Source: Streptomyces sp. NBC_00440
Lineage (GTDB): Bacteria > Actinomycetota > Actinomycetes > Streptomycetales > Streptomycetaceae
Assembly: GCF_036014215.1 (NCBI RefSeq)
Contig: NZ_CP107921.1
Span: forward strand, 1,225,501 to 1,289,500
DNA: 64,000 nt
Direction of reading: 5' to 3'
Made by a program: the position numbers and the translations under genes. This document shows positions 62,906-64,000 of the stretch, piece by piece. Under the pieces are notes generated by a model. That model searched no databases and had not been told where the DNA came from. It saw nothing but the letters and a program-made list of their open reading frames with translations. Positions within the stretch are counted from its first letter, which is position 1, and each line of letters starts with the position of its first letter.

Positions 62906-64000
62906 TCAGCCGCCCTGCAGCACTCGGACCAGGTCCTCCGCCGTCCGGCACCGGTCCAGCAGCTCCTTGACGTGGTTACGGGTCCCGCGCAGCGGCTCCA
63001 GCGTCGGCACCCGTTGCAGCGAGTCATAGCCCGGCAGGTCGAAGATCACGGAGTCCCAGGAGGCCGCGGCGACGTCGTCCGCGTACTGTTCGAGACAGCG
63101 GCCCCGGAAATAGGCCCTGGTGTCCTCCGGCGGGTTCGCAGCAGCCCGTACGACCGTCGGCTCGTCCAGCAGCCGCTTCATCTTCCCGCGGGCCACCAGA
63201 CGGTTGTACAGCCCCTTCTCGGGCCGGACGTCCGCGTACTGCAGGTCCACCAGATGGAGCCTGGCCGCGTCCCAGTCGACACCGTCCCGGCGGCGGTAAC
63301 CCTCCAGGATCTCCTGCTTCGTGATCCAGTCGAGTTCCCCCGACAGGCTCATCGGGTTGTTCTCCAGCCGGTTCAGCACGTCCTCCCAGCGGCCCAGGAT
63401 GTCCCTGGTCTGCTCGTCGGCGTCCGCGCCGTACCGCTCCTCGACGTACTTCCGTGCCAGCTCGAAGTACTCCATCTGGAGCTGTACTGCGGTGAGGGTG
63501 CGGCCGCTGCGCAGCGTGACCAGCTGCTGGAGGCCGGGGTCGTGCGAGACCTGGTGGAGGGTGCGCACCGGCTGGTCGACCGCGAGGTCCACCTTGATGA
63601 ACCCGTCCTCGATCATCGCGAGCACCAGCGAGGTCGTGCCCAGTTTGAGGTAGGTCGAGATCTCCGAGAGGTTCGCGTCGCCGATGATCACATGGAGGCG
63701 GCGGTACTTCTCGGCGTCCGAGTGCGGTTCGTCGCGGGTGTTGATGATCGGCCGCTTGAGCGTGGTCTCCAGGCCGACCTCGACCTCGAAGTAGTCCGCG
63801 CGCTGGCTGATCTGGAAGCCGTGCTCGTGGCCGTCCTGGCCGATCCCGACGCGGCCGGCCCCGGTCACCACCTGGCGGGAGACAAAGAAGGGGGTCAGAT
63901 GGCGCACGATGTCCGAGAAGGGGGTCTCCCGCTTCATCAGGTAGTTCTCGTGCGTCCCGTACGAGGCGCCCTTGTTGTCGGTGTTGTTCTTGTACAGGTG
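62906..64000 (-). CDS. dop: Pup deamidase/depupylase Dop (N-terminal part outside window)
   Basis: The frame is open to the window end (365 codons seen of about 500). The start of the visible part reads [20 protein letters not shown], the Dop/PafA active-site block; [20 protein letters not shown] and [20 protein letters not shown] follow, and the C-terminus is [20 protein letters not shown]. Dop removes Pup from substrates and, where Pup ends in Gln, deamidates it. Compared with PafA at 56664, the motif order is identical. An internal ATG at 63937 is not the real start. Confidence 0.95.
   Translation of the reverse strand, partial: HLYKNNTDNKGASYGTHENYLMKRETPFSDIVRHLTPFFVSRQVVTGAGRVGIGQDGHEHGFQISQRADYFEVEVGLETTLKRPIINTRDEPHSDAEKYRRLHVIIGDANLSEISTYLKLGTTSLVLAMIEDGFIKVDLAVDQPVRTLHQVSHDPGLQQLVTLRSGRTLTAVQLQMEYFELARKYVEERYGADADEQTRDILGRWEDVLNRLENNPMSLSGELDWITKQEILEGYRRRDGVDWDAARLHLVDLQYADVRPEKGLYNRLVARGKMKRLLDEPTVVRAAANPPEDTRAYFRGRCLEQYADDVAAASWDSVIFDLPGYDSLQRVPTLEPLRGTRNHVKELLDRCRTAEDLVRVLQGG

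Overview
The window is a stretch of chromosome from a high-GC actinomycete, almost certainly a Streptomyces. GC content is very high with third-position G/C bias. GTG and TTG starts are common, ATGA and TGATG stop/start overlaps occur inside operons, and a Pup-proteasome locus is present. As I recall it (not checked), the order argCJBDR ... pheST ... infC-rpmI-rplT ... betaine transporter ... tatAC/pafBC ... pafA ... prcBA/pup/dop follows the S. coelicolor core around SCO1576-SCO1646. This is therefore mostly conserved core chromosome with a few lineage-specific genes; I see no phage, insertion sequence, CRISPR array, rRNA or convincing tRNA.

Layout. 1-6.5 kb: the end of a LysR regulator, a secreted L,D-transpeptidase-like protein, and the arginine operon argC-argJ-argB-argD-argR on the minus strand behind a promoter overlapped by candidate ARG boxes. 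6.7-20.6 kb: an accessory-like mix. It holds a YCII/DGPF protein, a UvrA-like ATPase, a VOC protein, an SRPBCC protein, a TetR/FAD-monooxygenase pair with palindromic operators, a degenerate histidine-phosphatase-fold protein, a MocR/EamA divergent pair whose start codons overlap, 3-hydroxyacyl-CoA dehydrogenase, a TTA-containing NUDIX gene after a TPR regulator, and a PP2C phosphatase. 20.8-29 kb: translation genes pheS-pheT and infC-rpmI-rplT, with a sensor kinase and a TrmH methyltransferase between them. 29-37 kb: aquaporin, SseB, beta-lactamase-fold protein, mycosin-like protease, unknown membrane proteins, a PLP fold-III enzyme and an XRE-cupin regulator. 37.5-41.2 kb: a glycine-betaine ABC transporter whose permease is fused to two substrate-binding domains. 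41.4-47 kb: 5'-3' exonuclease, an iron-box-controlled siderophore-interacting protein, a DrrAB-type exporter with a PadR regulator, and a pseudouridine synthase. 47-64 kb, nearly all on the minus strand: the helY-tatC-tatA-pafC-pafB block, two FKBP isomerases, pafA, an MFS/LacI pair, and prcA-prcB-pup-dop (dop cut by the window end).

How they work together. The right third encodes bacterial pupylation: Pup, the Pup ligase PafA, Dop and the 20S proteasome PrcBA, with the transcription factor pair PafBC. Pup here already ends in Glu, so Dop need not deamidate it. Several transport or enzyme genes sit beside a dedicated regulator with a visible operator (TetR, PadR, LacI, DmdR-type iron box, ArgR).

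The most unusual observations are these. (1) The two betaine-binding domains share 331 of 332 identical bases although their flanks have diverged, the signature of gene conversion. (2) At least six tandem-repeat arrays, each with its own 14-33 bp unit, sit at or just after gene 3' ends, and in four cases the stop codon or a copy of it lies in the repeat. (3) infC appears to start at AUC. (4) pafA, and the mocR/EamA pair, look leaderless. (5) A TTA codon lies at codon 6 of the NUDIX gene.
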